NCBI RefSeq assembly: GCF_014137995.1 | Contig: NZ_JACGWV010000001.1 | Location: 620,001-684,000 of the forward strand | Source: Promicromonospora sukumoe | Lineage (GTDB): Bacteria; Actinomycetota; Actinomycetes; Actinomycetales; Cellulomonadaceae | DNA: 64,000 nucleotides | Direction of reading: 5' to 3' | Shown: positions 41,789 to 51,400 of the stretch, piece by piece | How the letters are laid out: each line of letters begins with the position of its first letter | How positions within the stretch are numbered: the first letter of the stretch is position 1 | The notes under the pieces: generated by a model | The model's input: the letters and a program-made list of their open reading frames with translations, nothing else | Database searches by the model: none | What the model was told of the DNA's origin: nothing | Program-made: the position numbers and the translations under genes

Positions 41789-42124
41789 GTGACTGTTGCC
41801 CGCCCGCTGCTGTTCCTCGACGTCGACGGGACCCTGTTGCCGTTCGGCGGGCCCGGGATGTTGCCTCTGCCTCGTGACGGTAAGCCTGAGGATCCCGACG
41901 CGCCGCGTCCGGAGCTCGACTTCATCGATCCGGCCCTCGGTCCGCTCCTGCTGGAACTGCTCACGTATTCGGCCCCTTGTGACCGGATCTACCACCTTCG
42001 GCAGTCCCTGAGGTCTTTCTGGTGGCGGAGGTATCGGCGCTGGTGCGCGACACGGCGGACATGTCTATATGCGACGTACATGGCCCCAGCGCTAGTGGCG
42101 ATCAGCGACGGAGTGGATATATGA
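41789..42124 (+). pseudogene. HAD-type hydrolase, N-terminal fragment
   Basis: From GTG 41789 the frame reads VTVARPLLFLDVDGTLLPFG, the HAD motif I of an actinobacterial HAD subgroup, then GPLLLELLTYSA up to about 41975. After that the sequence no longer looks HAD-like and ends at 42124. Motifs II-IV are missing, so it is a broken piece. The lost part seems replaced by the lower-GC small-gene block that follows. Confidence 0.65.
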
Positions 42125-42366
42125 CCATCGTGGGCATAGTTTTCGGCACCGCCTTCGTGGTGGCGGGGGCCATCTTAATGGTGTTCAGTGGGAGAATCGG
42201 GAATGCGGCAGAAAGGGATGTGGGTCGCAATTTGTCAGCCACGCTCGCTGATCTCGTCCGTAAAGCCCCTTCGGGGCTCGATATGCAGAAAAGAGTTTTT
42301 GTGATCGGCGTCGGATTTTTAGTATTTGGAGCACTGTTCGCGACAGTCGATCCACTCTTGAATTAA
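42121..42366 (+). CDS. Small two-helix membrane protein
   Basis: 81 residues from ATG 42121. Helices GIVFGTAFVVAGAILMVFSG and KRVFVIGVGFLVFGALFATV flank a charged middle (AAERDVGRNLSATLADLVRK). GC is much lower than in the surroundings. No family is recognised. Its place before immunity-type genes suggests a cargo gene, perhaps protection against a membrane-acting toxin. Confidence 0.6.
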   Translation: MTIVGIVFGTAFVVAGAILMVFSGRIGNAAERDVGRNLSATLADLVRKAPSGLDMQKRVFVIGVGFLVFGALFATVDPLLN

Positions 42367-42480
42367 TTGGTGAATGATGACGCGGACCTAGGAAGACGAC
42401 GTGCTTCCACCGGCGTTGATGAAGGCCAACAACCTCCTCACCGACACCGATGATGCCAACGCGCAACGTGGAGGACGGTG

Positions 42481-43184
42481 ATGACGCAAGGTGCTGACGA
42501 GGTCGATGGGTTCCGACCGGTCGCTGACCCGCAGGCAGCGCTCGCATGGATCCCGCAGGACGTCCGTGAGGACGGAGACCTCTGCGGAATGGACGCTTCA
42601 GGCTGGGAGGACGACACATGGATCCTGCACGACCTGACGGTTCCGATCGATCTCACAGATCGCGAGGAAGGGCCACGGGTCCGGCGTCGATGGCGTGACG
42701 TCACCGACGCCGATCTGGCGGCAGTGTCGAAGGCTAAAGGGTGGCCACCGAACGCGATGTACCTGATCAAGGATCTGAACTGGCCGGACGTAGAGGTTGA
42801 TGAAGGCGTCTTCGATGGTGAGTCGCTGAAGGCCCTGCTCGACATCGTGGGTGAGTTCTCCGGGCCTGACGTCGCCTGCCTCGCCTACTACGGGATGGTG
42901 CCCGCTAACGAGACGAGAGGCTCACGGTTCTTAAGGGAACGCTGTCGGCCGTCGGCGGCCTGACGCGAGATCAAGAGCTGTTCCGCGGTCTGAGCCCGTC
43001 GAGCTGGTGGCCCGCAGACCGCTCCTGGTTTGTGTGGACTGACTACGACCTCACGGCGACCCGGGTGTCCGGATCTCGTGCGCTGATTGAAGCGGTCCGC
43101 TCGCACCCGCGGCTGGAGACCCTCAACTGGCAGTGGCCGGGCGGAAGCCGGTCTGCGGCCAAGCGTCTTCGCGAGCGTGGCTGA
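42481..43184 (+). pseudogene. Immunity-type protein gene with a frameshift
   Basis: Frame 1 begins ATG 42481 after GGAGG: VADPQAALAWIPQDVREDGD, GMDASGWEDDTWILHDLTVP, AMYLIKDLNWPDVEVDEGVF, LLDIVGEFSGPDVACLAYYG. Between about 42905 and 42945 reading moves to another frame, which continues ERLTVLKGTLSAVGG, LTRDQELFRGLSPSSWWPAD, RSWFVWTDYDLTATRVSGSR, to the stop at 43182. Both parts have the acidic, Trp-rich look of immunity proteins and would make one chain of about 230 residues. I cannot name the family. Without the second frame the product stops at 160 residues. Confidence 0.65.
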
Positions 43185-43249
43185 CGGTGGCGCGTCCGTC
43201 CTGGTTTCGGGACCAATATGGGATGATTCGCCCACGAGGGGGTGGCGCC

Positions 43250-43876
43250 GTGCATGGTTCCGCAGTTGGACAGAGTTCCATCGGAAACAGCTCGATCGGG
43301 CGTGTGCTCGCCATGCTCACGGCGACCCTCATCCTTCTTACCGGATGCTCGTCGACGGCGGGTTCGGCTGAGTTCCTAAAGGGCCTTGCCTCTGTGCAGT
43401 CGAAGCTCGTAGCCGCGGGTTTCGACGACGCGGGGGTGCACGCCGGGCGCAGGGAGTATCTCCAACACCCCGAGGAGTCGGTCGACGTCGTGACGATCGT
43501 GCTGCTGCACGACTCCATGGATAGTGACACCGCGCGGAAGACGGCGGCCACGGTGGTGTGGAACGAGCTGCCGATGAGGTTCGACATCCTTGCGATCGAG
43601 TACCGGGGTGAGGTCTGGGAGATCGAGTACGGGTGGCTGGCGAACGAGCTCGGGCCGCGGCCTGCGGGCCTCGACGACACGAGCGTCGGAGACCACGTGG
43701 CTGGTGTGGGGAACACCCTGATCGTCGCCGGAGGAATCGCTCTCGTAGTCCTCCTGATCGTGGCGGTTCCCGTTGTCGTGCTGGTCCGGAGGAACCTCAG
43801 GAAGAAGGCGCAGCTGCCCGAGTCGGGGCTTGAAACTATCCGAGACGAGCACTCCGGTCCTGAACGGTCGAAGTAG
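43250..43876 (+). CDS. Immunity-type lipoprotein, paralogue of the 6131 gene
   Basis: 208 residues from GTG 43250 (GAGGGGG seven bases upstream; ATG 43223 is an alternative). Lipoprotein signal VLAMLTATLILLTGC, extracytoplasmic domain, one membrane helix (LIVAGGIALVVLLIVAVPVV) and a basic tail. It shares with the 6131 product the landmarks GFDDAGV, DSMD, AAT.VWNELP..FD, EYRGEV and LGPRPAGL. The family seems tied to RHS-type toxin regions. It lies within the tRNA-Pro island downstream of another immunity-type gene. Confidence 0.78.
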   Translation: MHGSAVGQSSIGNSSIGRVLAMLTATLILLTGCSSTAGSAEFLKGLASVQSKLVAAGFDDAGVHAGRREYLQHPEESVDVVTIVLLHDSMDSDTARKTAATVVWNELPMRFDILAIEYRGEVWEIEYGWLANELGPRPAGLDDTSVGDHVAGVGNTLIVAGGIALVVLLIVAVPVVVLVRRNLRKKAQLPESGLETIRDEHSGPERSK

Positions 43877-43921
43877 CTCAACGCACATCACCTTCAAGCT
43901 CCAGGACCGCGGCATCTAGGC

Positions 43922-43999
43922 CTATCGAAAGGTGCGCTGGACTTCCTGCTCCGTCAGGTCGGCCGCCATGACCGCCGTTGTGACTGCGTTGCTCTCCAT
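43922..43999 (-). CDS. Candidate 25-residue peptide gene
   Basis: ATG 43999 is preceded six bases upstream by AGGAGAG, one of the best ribosome sites in the window. The product is MESNAVTTAVMAADLTEQEV followed by QRTFR and a stop. It ends with a charged amphipathic stretch (ADLTEQEVQRTF). It lies 101 bp after the HAD gene on the same strand. It could be a peptide signal for the XRE-TPR regulator, a modified-peptide precursor or a regulatory leader. No precedent is recognised. Confidence 0.5.
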   Translation of the reverse strand: MESNAVTTAVMAADLTEQEVQRTFR

Positions 44000-44100
44000 C
44001 GCTATCTCTCCTTCCATCGGGTCCAGGAAGTTCCCGGACGGCTGTGGGGTCGCGATCGAACGCCGCAGGTGGGCTTGCTCGACGTGTCGACCGGTGCCGG

Positions 44101-45294
44101 TCAGGTCAATGCAGGACGCCGTCTGCGGCTTCGGACGTCGGCACATCGAGCCGTATGTGCAGGGGGGAGCTCAAACCCGGCCCGGCCTCGGCCGTCGTGC
44201 ACGCTGCGCCAGTGCGCGCGACGTCGGCCGATGTCACCTCGTGGATATTCGAGACCGGCTTCACGAGCTGCGAGTTCGAGCGCGCGCATCGTTGCGCCCG
44301 AGCCGGAGGGGATCGGACCGTGCCGCTCCCAAACGCCGTCGCGAAGAGTCCAGGTGTCGCAACGCGCTATCTCTGAGTGGTGCTCATGCCAGACGCGCAA
44401 TGTCGTCGGGCCCGACGCAGTGTGTACCGCCATGGCGAGCTGGCCCGCGAGCCGCGACAGCGTGGCCGTGTCGACATTGAGCGGTAGTAGTGAGCGCAGA
44501 ACAGCCACTGCTCCGCGCTGACTGATCGTGCCGGTGATCTCGCGTGCCGCGGCACGGACAACCTCTGGTGCGTGCCCCATCGCGACACCTCGATCGGCCC
44601 AGGCGAGCATGTCGATGTCGTTGACACCGTCTCCCACGGCCACCGTGGCGTCAGGGCGGATATCCGTGAGCACCCGCAGTCGCTCGAGCGCTGAGGCTTT
44701 GTTGGTTTCCGGCGCGGTGACATCCAGCCAGTGGGCGCCCGCCGGCGTCACCGTCACACCGGACTCGGCCAAGTCCTTGGCGTGCTGTGCGATACCAGGA
44801 CCATGAAGAGCGACGCGGGTTGCCGATACCGCGCACAAGTCAGCGACAGGTACCTGCTTCTGTTCTCCGTTGAGCAGCCCTCGCCCGAACGGGGCGTTCA
44901 CTCGCCAGCCCCAGCCGATCTCTTCGACCCCGACGTACGCACCGGGCACTAAACCAAGGACCCGGCCGATCAGTGCGGTCGGATCGAAGTATCGGGCATC
45001 GTGAACTGCGTAGCCCGAGGTCGCACCGGGCTCCAGTCGAACAGTCATAGCCCCGTTGGAGCAGACAGCGAATCCCTCGGTCAGGCCGAGCCTTGTCGCA
45101 ACGGGGAGCAATCCGACCAGCGACCGACCAGTCGCCAGCACCACCTCGTGTCCGGCTGCACGCACCAGATCCAGTGCCGTCACGGTCTCCGCCGGGATCT
45201 TCCCGCCTCGTTCCAGGAGCGTTCCGTCGATATCGCATGCGACGAGCATCGAAGAGCGAGCAAACGTCTGGGGCTTGAGGGGTGTAGTACTCAC
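44101..45294 (-). CDS. HAD family (Cof-type) hydrolase with C-terminal extension
   Basis: 397 residues from GTG 45294 (GAGGA upstream). Motif I DIDGTLL with both Asp, motif II in VLATGRS, the Lys in NKASALERL, and motif IV VGDGVNDIDMLAWADRG place residues 15-270 in the Cof/HAD-IIB class of sugar-phosphate phosphatases. The next 120 residues (SRLAGQLAMAVHTASGPTTL, WHEHHSEIARCDTWTL) are an unassigned extension; the last 40 are Arg-rich and may reflect a late frameshift. It is divergent from the Nudix gene across two palindromes and followed by the small peptide gene. Confidence 0.85.
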   Translation of the reverse strand: MSTTPLKPQTFARSSMLVACDIDGTLLERGGKIPAETVTALDLVRAAGHEVVLATGRSLVGLLPVATRLGLTEGFAVCSNGAMTVRLEPGATSGYAVHDARYFDPTALIGRVLGLVPGAYVGVEEIGWGWRVNAPFGRGLLNGEQKQVPVADLCAVSATRVALHGPGIAQHAKDLAESGVTVTPAGAHWLDVTAPETNKASALERLRVLTDIRPDATVAVGDGVNDIDMLAWADRGVAMGHAPEVVRAAAREITGTISQRGAVAVLRSLLPLNVDTATLSRLAGQLAMAVHTASGPTTLRVWHEHHSEIARCDTWTLRDGVWERHGPIPSGSGATMRALELAAREAGLEYPRGDIGRRRAHWRSVHDGRGRAGFELPPAHTARCADVRSRRRRPALT

Positions 45295-45391
45295 GGTGCG
45301 TCCTCGGCAGGTGTCGGGGTGTCGTGCTCTCTGCCGAAACTCTGACCGGTGCGGGGTGTTCGCTGGTAGGAGCGGCGCGTCAGCCGTTGTC

Positions 45392-45492
45392 AGCAGACAA
45401 CTGTCTGCTTCGGAGTACACCGCTGAGTACATGGCTGGCGTACGCCGATGGGGTTTCCCGTCCATGGCGGTTCCGTACGGCCAGGCCGTACG
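45392..45492. promoter_or_regulatory. Two operator-like palindromes between HAD and Nudix genes
   Basis: AGCAGACA-AC-TGTCTGCT (45392-45409) and CGTACGGCC-A-GGCCGTACG (45474-45492) are perfect. The second sits 9 bp before the Nudix GTG. They may bind the XRE-TPR regulator or another element repressor. Confidence 0.6.
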
Positions 45493-45501
45493 CTGCCGAG
45501 C

Positions 45502-46125
45502 GTGAGCACTCAGCCGAGCAAATCGACGCCCAGTACGCCGACATCAGCGGCTTCCGCACAGGCCGCTGTGACGCCGAACAGGCCGACGCAATGGGAGATC
45601 CTGGGCGAGCGGCTGGTGGACGACACCCGCCGTGCGAACGTGAGCATCGCCAGCGTGCGTCTGCCCGACGGCGTGGAGTTCGAGCAGTGGGTGCTCCGGG
45701 TCCCGGCCGCGATCATGGTCTTGATGCTGGACGACCAGGACCGGGTCCTGATGATGTGGCGGCACCGGTTCATCATCGACTCCTGGGTCTGGGAGCTGCC
45801 TGGTGGCTACCTCGACCCGAACGAGGGACCCCAGGCCGCTGCTTTCCGCGAGGCCGAGGAAGAGACCGGGTGGCGACCTCGCGAGGTCCGCGAGTACCTG
45901 CGCTTCCAGCCGATGGTCGGCACCGTGGACCAGCCCAACATCATCTACCTCGCCCGCGGCGGGCATGACACAGGTGCTGCCCCCGATATCAACGAGGCGG
46001 AGGAGATCCGGTGGATCCCGCTCGCCGAGGTCCCGGGACTGATCGAGTCCGGGCAGATCGTCGGCGCGGCATCGGTAGCAGGGCTTATGAAGGTCCTTCT
46101 GGACCGCGCAGAAGGCCGGCTCTAG
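45502..46125 (+). CDS. Nudix hydrolase (possible Pif-like element protein)
   Basis: 207 residues from GTG 45502. The Nudix box is complete: GGYLDPNEGPQAAAFREAEE followed by ETGW. An N-terminal Ser/Thr/Pro-rich leader (1-35) and strands ADP-sugar-hydrolase style (VLMMWRHRFIIDSWVWELPG) are present. In pSAM2-type actinobacterial elements the Nudix protein Pif provides immunity against redundant transfer, so this gene may play that role here. That is inference from family and position. The last 41 bp overlap the convergent membrane-protein gene. Confidence 0.87.
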   Translation: MSTQPSKSTPSTPTSAASAQAAVTPNRPTQWEILGERLVDDTRRANVSIASVRLPDGVEFEQWVLRVPAAIMVLMLDDQDRVLMMWRHRFIIDSWVWELPGGYLDPNEGPQAAAFREAEEETGWRPREVREYLRFQPMVGTVDQPNIIYLARGGHDTGAAPDINEAEEIRWIPLAEVPGLIESGQIVGAASVAGLMKVLLDRAEGRL

Positions 46126-46591
46126 CGGCCCTCGCCTCAGCGCGTACGAGGCGGATCCGATCTTGGATCTGTGCCTGCTTGTCGACGAGGTACTTGCTCT
46201 CCACCAACGGCTCGTGCGCCATGCGGATCACTCGTCCGGACCGCCAGTCGACCACGTCCACCGCAACGTCGTCCTCGTACACAGCGTTGAGCCTGGTGGT
46301 GTAGCCCTCGGCGCGTTCCTGCTTCTGGCGGCGTTCCACGGCCCAGAACATCGGACTGAAACTGCCCCGCCCGATCAGGAGCACGGACATCAGGAAAACG
46401 ACGAGCGCCACGTACAAATAGGGCAAGTCATTCGGCGTGATCCCGACTGTCGATAGCCCGACGCCGACGATCAAGATGCCGAATGATGCAAAGCACACGG
46501 CTATGAGGACCGCACCCACAAGTCCCCACGCATGTGCAGTGGGTCCAGGCAGAATTCGTCGTTGAATGTCCGGATGCCACTGCTGTGCCAT
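46085..46591 (-). CDS. Hypothetical two-helix membrane protein
   Basis: 168 residues from ATG 46591. Helices AWGLVGAVLIAVCFASFGIL and LPYLYVALVVFLMSVLLIG, then a basic cytosolic domain (RRQKQERAEGYTTRLNAVYE, SKYLVDKQAQIQDRIRLVRA). No named family is recognised. It follows the XRE-TPR gene by 16 bp on the same strand and may be its target or a small transfer/spread-type membrane protein. Confidence 0.7.
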   Translation of the reverse strand: MAQQWHPDIQRRILPGPTAHAWGLVGAVLIAVCFASFGILIVGVGLSTVGITPNDLPYLYVALVVFLMSVLLIGRGSFSPMFWAVERRQKQERAEGYTTRLNAVYEDDVAVDVVDWRSGRVIRMAHEPLVESKYLVDKQAQIQDRIRLVRAEARAARAGLLRGPEGPS

Positions 46592-46607
46592 AGGGATGAG
46601 TCGTCGC

Positions 46608-47945
46608 CTAACGTGCGATGAGATCGTGGGCGCGGGTCTGGTAGGTGTCCACGGCGTCGATCCCGGCGTGTGGTGCCAGGCGCTGGGCGATCTCGGCGAG
46701 GTAGTCACGCGACCGCGCAGAGTCGATCCCTTCAGCGGCCTCAACTGCCTTCTGCCCGGCCGCGGCCGCCTCTTCGACGTTGCCGTCTTGAGCATGCGCG
46801 CGGGCCACCAGCGCGAGGTTGAACATCCGACCTCGGGCGTACCGCGCGTCCATGTCCAGCGAACGCTCCGCGAAACGCACGGCGAGGTCGCCACGGCCGA
46901 GGGCAGTGAATGTCTGCCCGAACTTCGCCGCGAGATACGCCTCGTCGAAATAGCCCAGCCACTGCGGGTCGGTGGCACGCTCGGCCTGGTCGAACAAGCG
47001 CTCAGCACGGTCCAACGACGACGCTGTCGCAGAGGCTGAACTGTTCACGGCGTGGCCCTGAGCTTCCAGCACTGCCGCCTCGGCCGCGATCGCCCCGACG
47101 CCCGCCTCGGTTGCCGCACGCCCTGCCGCCCGAGCCAGGTCGATCGCCTCGTCACCGGAGCGGAGGTACGCGGCCTGATGGCTCATCGCAGCCAAGATCT
47201 CCGCTCCGAGCGGTCGGTCCTCGGCAGCGCCGGCAAGATGAAGGGCCTGGACCATGTACCGCTGCGCCAGGGCATGTCGCCCGACGTCATAGGTTGCCCA
47301 CCCGGCCAACTGGGTCGCTTCGGCCGCTGCCGAGAGCAGAGCAGCTCCCGTGCGGGTGTCGTACTGGCCTTGGAGGAGTTCAGCCACGTCGTGGTGCAGG
47401 AATCTGACGACTCTTTCGCGGACGTACCCACCGCCGTATTGGTTGTCGACCGTGCGGAACGCGCCCAGCATCTGCCGGATCATCTCGACATCCGGCATGC
47501 CCACAACGCGCACCCCGACGCTGCCAGGACCGGGCGTAGAGGGGGCGGTGAGCCACCGCAGCGCAGGCACGAGGAAGGTCGCGGGGTCGAACGTGGCAGT
47601 GGTCAGGAAGTCCTGGCGCTCAAGATCGGACCGCCACAGCTGAAGCGCGCCGCCGAATCCCTCCTCGACCGGCGCAGTTGAGCCGGGCGCACCGTCGTGC
47701 GGTGACATGGACGCTTGACCCGCTGTTCGGACCATTGCGCTGAGGCGGCCCCCGGCGTCAAGCGCCTCATCCAAGAGCGCCGCCACCGCGGGGCTCGGGC
47801 GCTTCTGTCCGTGCTCAAGGTCCCAGATGTGTCCGTGTGAGCAGTGCACGCGCTCGCCCAGGCCACGCAGTGACCAGTTGCGCTGCGTGCGCAATTCATT
47901 CAGGAGGGCCCCGAAGCCGGGATCGACAACGACGTGCTGACCCAT
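46608..47945 (-). CDS. XRE-HTH regulator with TPR domain
   Basis: 445 residues. HTH at about 9-65: PGFGALLNELRTQRNWSLRG, ERVHCSHGHIWDLEHGQKRP, ALLDEALDAGGRLSAMV. The remaining 350 residues are helical TPR-like pairs (AAEATQLAGWATYDVGRHAL, AFRTVDNQYGGGYVRERVVR, LALVARAHAQDGNVEEAAAA). Such HTH-TPR regulators commonly control mobile elements and respond to peptides. Downstream is a membrane gene; the 25-residue peptide at 43922 is a speculative ligand. Confidence 0.88.
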   Translation of the reverse strand: MGQHVVVDPGFGALLNELRTQRNWSLRGLGERVHCSHGHIWDLEHGQKRPSPAVAALLDEALDAGGRLSAMVRTAGQASMSPHDGAPGSTAPVEEGFGGALQLWRSDLERQDFLTTATFDPATFLVPALRWLTAPSTPGPGSVGVRVVGMPDVEMIRQMLGAFRTVDNQYGGGYVRERVVRFLHHDVAELLQGQYDTRTGAALLSAAAEATQLAGWATYDVGRHALAQRYMVQALHLAGAAEDRPLGAEILAAMSHQAAYLRSGDEAIDLARAAGRAATEAGVGAIAAEAAVLEAQGHAVNSSASATASSLDRAERLFDQAERATDPQWLGYFDEAYLAAKFGQTFTALGRGDLAVRFAERSLDMDARYARGRMFNLALVARAHAQDGNVEEAAAAGQKAVEAAEGIDSARSRDYLAEIAQRLAPHAGIDAVDTYQTRAHDLIAR

Positions 47946-48424
47946 GGGAGTCCCCCTGCTCGACGTGGTGCAACGAGGCTACCGGCCGGATGCGCGGTAC
48001 GTCAGCAGAGAGGACGTGTCTCAGAACACGGATAAGGGCCAGGGGATGGTCACTTCGACGTGCACTGGAAGGGAGGAACGGCCACGGATCTCGCAGGTTC
48101 CCAGAGTCCATGGCGGTCGCCGCCTGAGCCCGCCTGTCCCCCCTCGGGGATGGGCGGGCTCTTGGCATGCCCGGGACCCGGGGAACCAATCCGCTTCTCC
48201 GCGCACCAGCTAGCACGTGCTCACGAGCACACGCCCGATGACGGGCACACGCGATGGACGCGCGGTCACGCGGCTGCGTGACGACGGCTTGCGTGCAGCA
48301 GGACGGCGGGTCCCGCGGACCGCCACGACGAAGGCCACACACCTCTTGCACAAGCCGTGAGCGGAGGCCGCCGAAGGCGACCCGGAACAGCCCGACAAAC
48401 CCAGGAGAGGGGGTGGGAGACAAC
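47946..48424. other. Intergenic region before the relaxase
   Basis: 479 bp with no gene; it contains the promoter side of the XRE-TPR gene and the hairpin cluster described as a candidate oriT, then the relaxase ribosome site (GGAGAGGGGGTGGGAG near 48402-48420). Confidence 0.5.
48126..48282. other. Hairpin cluster, candidate oriT
   Basis: Four inverted repeats lie in the 300 bp before the relaxase: GAGCCCGCC/GGCGGGCTC (48126-48161), GTGCTC-AC-GAGCAC (48217-48230), GCCCG-ATGA-CGGGC (48233-48246) and GTCACGC-GGCT-GCGTGAC (48265-48282). MobF relaxases usually nick next to such repeats beside their own gene. The first hairpin may instead be a terminator. Confidence 0.5.
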
Positions 48425-51400
48425 ATGATGACGGTCCATGCACTGAGCGCTGGCAGCGGGTACACGTACCTGACCCAGCAGGTCGCGTCCGGGGATGTGC
48501 CGCGGGGGCGTGGGGTGTCGTTGACGGATTACTACATGCAGCACGGCAACCCGCCCGGCCACTGGGTCGGCACCGGGTTGGAGCAGCTCGGCGTGTCGGG
48601 GCAGGTGCTGGAGAAGCAGATGAAATCCCTGTTCGGCCAGGGCCGCCACCCCGACGCCGACCGCCTGGAGGTCGAAGCCCTCGCGCGCGGCTTGTCGAAG
48701 CAGGACGCGGCCCGGGTGGGCGCGTTGGGGCGGGCGTTCCCGGAGTTCAAGGCCCGCCCGGACGACGGCTACACCGCAGCCCTCGAGGCAGCTTTCGCGC
48801 GGTTCGCCCGCGAGAACGACCGGCCGCCCGAGGCGGGTGTCGAGCGGGACTTGATCCGCTGGACCGTCGCGCGCGCCCTGGCGCAGCAGGAACGCACTGA
48901 GAAGGGCGGGTCGGGCGAGGTCTCGGACAAGGATGTGGCGACCTGGCTGGCGAAGCGGGGTCAGCAGCCGCGCAAGGCGGTGGCGGGGTATGACCTGGTG
49001 TTCACGCCGTCCAAGAGCATCAGTGTCCTGTGGGGGCTTGGCGATGCGGCGACGCGGGAGGCGATCACGAAGGCTCATACCCAGGCCTGGCAGGACACTC
49101 TCGCGTGGATCGAGTCCGAGGCCGCTCTCACCCGCGGCGGTGCGGGTGGTGTCCGGCAGATCGACACCCATGGCCTGACGGCGGTCGCGTTCGACCACCT
49201 GGACTCAAGGGCCGGTGATCCGAACCTGCATACCCACGTCGCGGTCTCGACGAAGGTGCTGGGTGTCGACGGGATCTGGCGGGCGCTGGACGGTCGGGTT
49301 CTGTACTCGTTGGGCGCTGCTGCCTCGGAGCGGTACAACACCCGCGTTGAGCAGCTCGTCGTCGAGGCCCTGGGCGTGGCGTTCCACACCGAGTCCCGGG
49401 GCCGGGGCAAGCAGGGTGTCCGGGAGATCGTCGGGATTCCGAAGGCGCTGCGGGACGCGTTCTCGCGGCGCAGGGCGGTGATCCAGGAGTCCTACGAGAA
49501 TCTGCGGACCGAGTATCGGGCGAAGTACGGGCATGAGCCTGCGACCAAGACTGCGTACGTCCTGACGCAGCAAGCCAATCTAGATACTCGCCAGGGCAAG
49601 GGCACCCCGGTCGGGCTGCGCCACCGGCTCCCGCAGTGGGCGCAACTCGCGGCCGGCGTCTTGGGCGGTCCAGAGGCGGTAGCCCGCATGCTCAACCGAG
49701 CCCTGAACCCTGGCCCAGACACAGGACGGGTCGTGGTCGACGAGCTCAAAGACCTGTGGCCTGCCGTCGCGCAGGACCTCGCGGTCCGAGGGATTGCGCG
49801 GTGGGCGGCCGAGGACGTCACCGGGGCGGTCGAACGGCTGACCGACACGTGGCCGCGCGCCCAGGTCTTCCGGCCGCTGCGGTGGAAGACAACGACCGGG
49901 CGCCAGACCGCGCTGGCCGAACTGGCCGCGCAGGTACTGGCCCAGGGCGACCTGGTCGACGCCTGCCTGACCAACGTCGCAGGCAAGCGGGCACATTGGA
50001 CGACGTACCACCTGCAGGCCGAGGGAACTCGTCTGGCCCGCGAGTACGCCCCCAAGGGCGCAGATCTGCTCGCGTTGGCCGCGACGATCGCGGGGCATGC
50101 GGAGGCTGGCAGCCTGGTGATCACGCCCCCGGATCTGAATGAGCCGCCGGATGTGATGCGTCGCAAGGACGGCGAGTCGGTCTACTTCGTGCACGGCTCG
50201 ACCCGGTACACGTCCCTCGCGGTCCTGGAAGCCGAAGACCAACTCCTGACCGCAGCCCGCACCCGCGGTGGCCTGGCCATCGACCCCGATGCAGTGGAGC
50301 GCGCGATCGAGCAGGTCCGGGTCGACCGGGGCCGGGTCCTGAACGCCGGGCAGCGGGACCTGGTAGCCCACTTCGCGACCAGCACTGTGCTGGCGGCGGG
50401 GATCGGGCCGGCCGGGACCGGGAAGACCACTGCCATGCGCGCCTTCGCGACAGCGGTTCAGGACTCGGGCGGCAAGCTCATCGCCCTGGCCCCATCAGCC
50501 GCCGCCGCCGAAGTCCTCGGCGCCGACCTCGCTGAAGGAATCACGGCGGAGACCCTGGACATGTTCCTCCTGGCAACCGCGGCGCGGGAAGCGAACGGCT
50601 GCGCCAACGCCTCACCGTGGAACCCGGGACGGTGGTCCTGGTCGACGAGGCAAGTCTGGCCGGAACGCTCGCTCTCGCCGACGTCCTGACCATCACCCAG
50701 GCCGCTGGTGGCAGCGTCCGGCTGTTGGGTGACCCGGCCCAGCTCGGTGCCGTCGCCGCCGGCGGCGCCCTGCGCCTGATCGCACACCAGGCGGGTGTCG
50801 TCGAGCTGACACAGGTTCACCGGTTCCGCACCCCGGGCGAAGCAGAAGCCTCCCTCCAGCTCCGCGACGGTGACCACCGGGGCCTGGACTTCTACATCAC
50901 CGGGCGCCGCACGCTGGGCGGTAGTGCGGCGGCGATGGCGGAGGAGATGTTCGCCAACTGGCAGACCGACTCCGACCAGGGGCGTAAGACGGTCATGATC
51001 GCCGCGACCAACACCCTGGTCACCGAGCTGTCCGCCCGCGCCCGCCTGCACCGCGTCACCCGCGGCGAGGTCGAGGACAAGGGCATCACCCTGCACGATG
51101 AGAACCGCGCCGGGATCGGAGACGTCATCGTGACCCGGCTGAACAACCGGCACCTGCGCGCGAAGCACGACGACGGGCACATCGACTGGGGCCGGGACTG
51201 GGTCCGCAACGGCGACCTGTGGCGCGTGACCGCCCGCGACGAGAACGCGGCGCTGCAGGCCCGGCATCTGGAGACCGGGGCCACGGTCGTCCTGCCGGCC
51301 GATTACGTCGCGGCGCATGTCGAGCTCGGATACGCCGCGACCATCCACCGCGTCCAGGGCATGACCGTTGACACCTCTCACGCGATGGTCGGCGTCGGTA

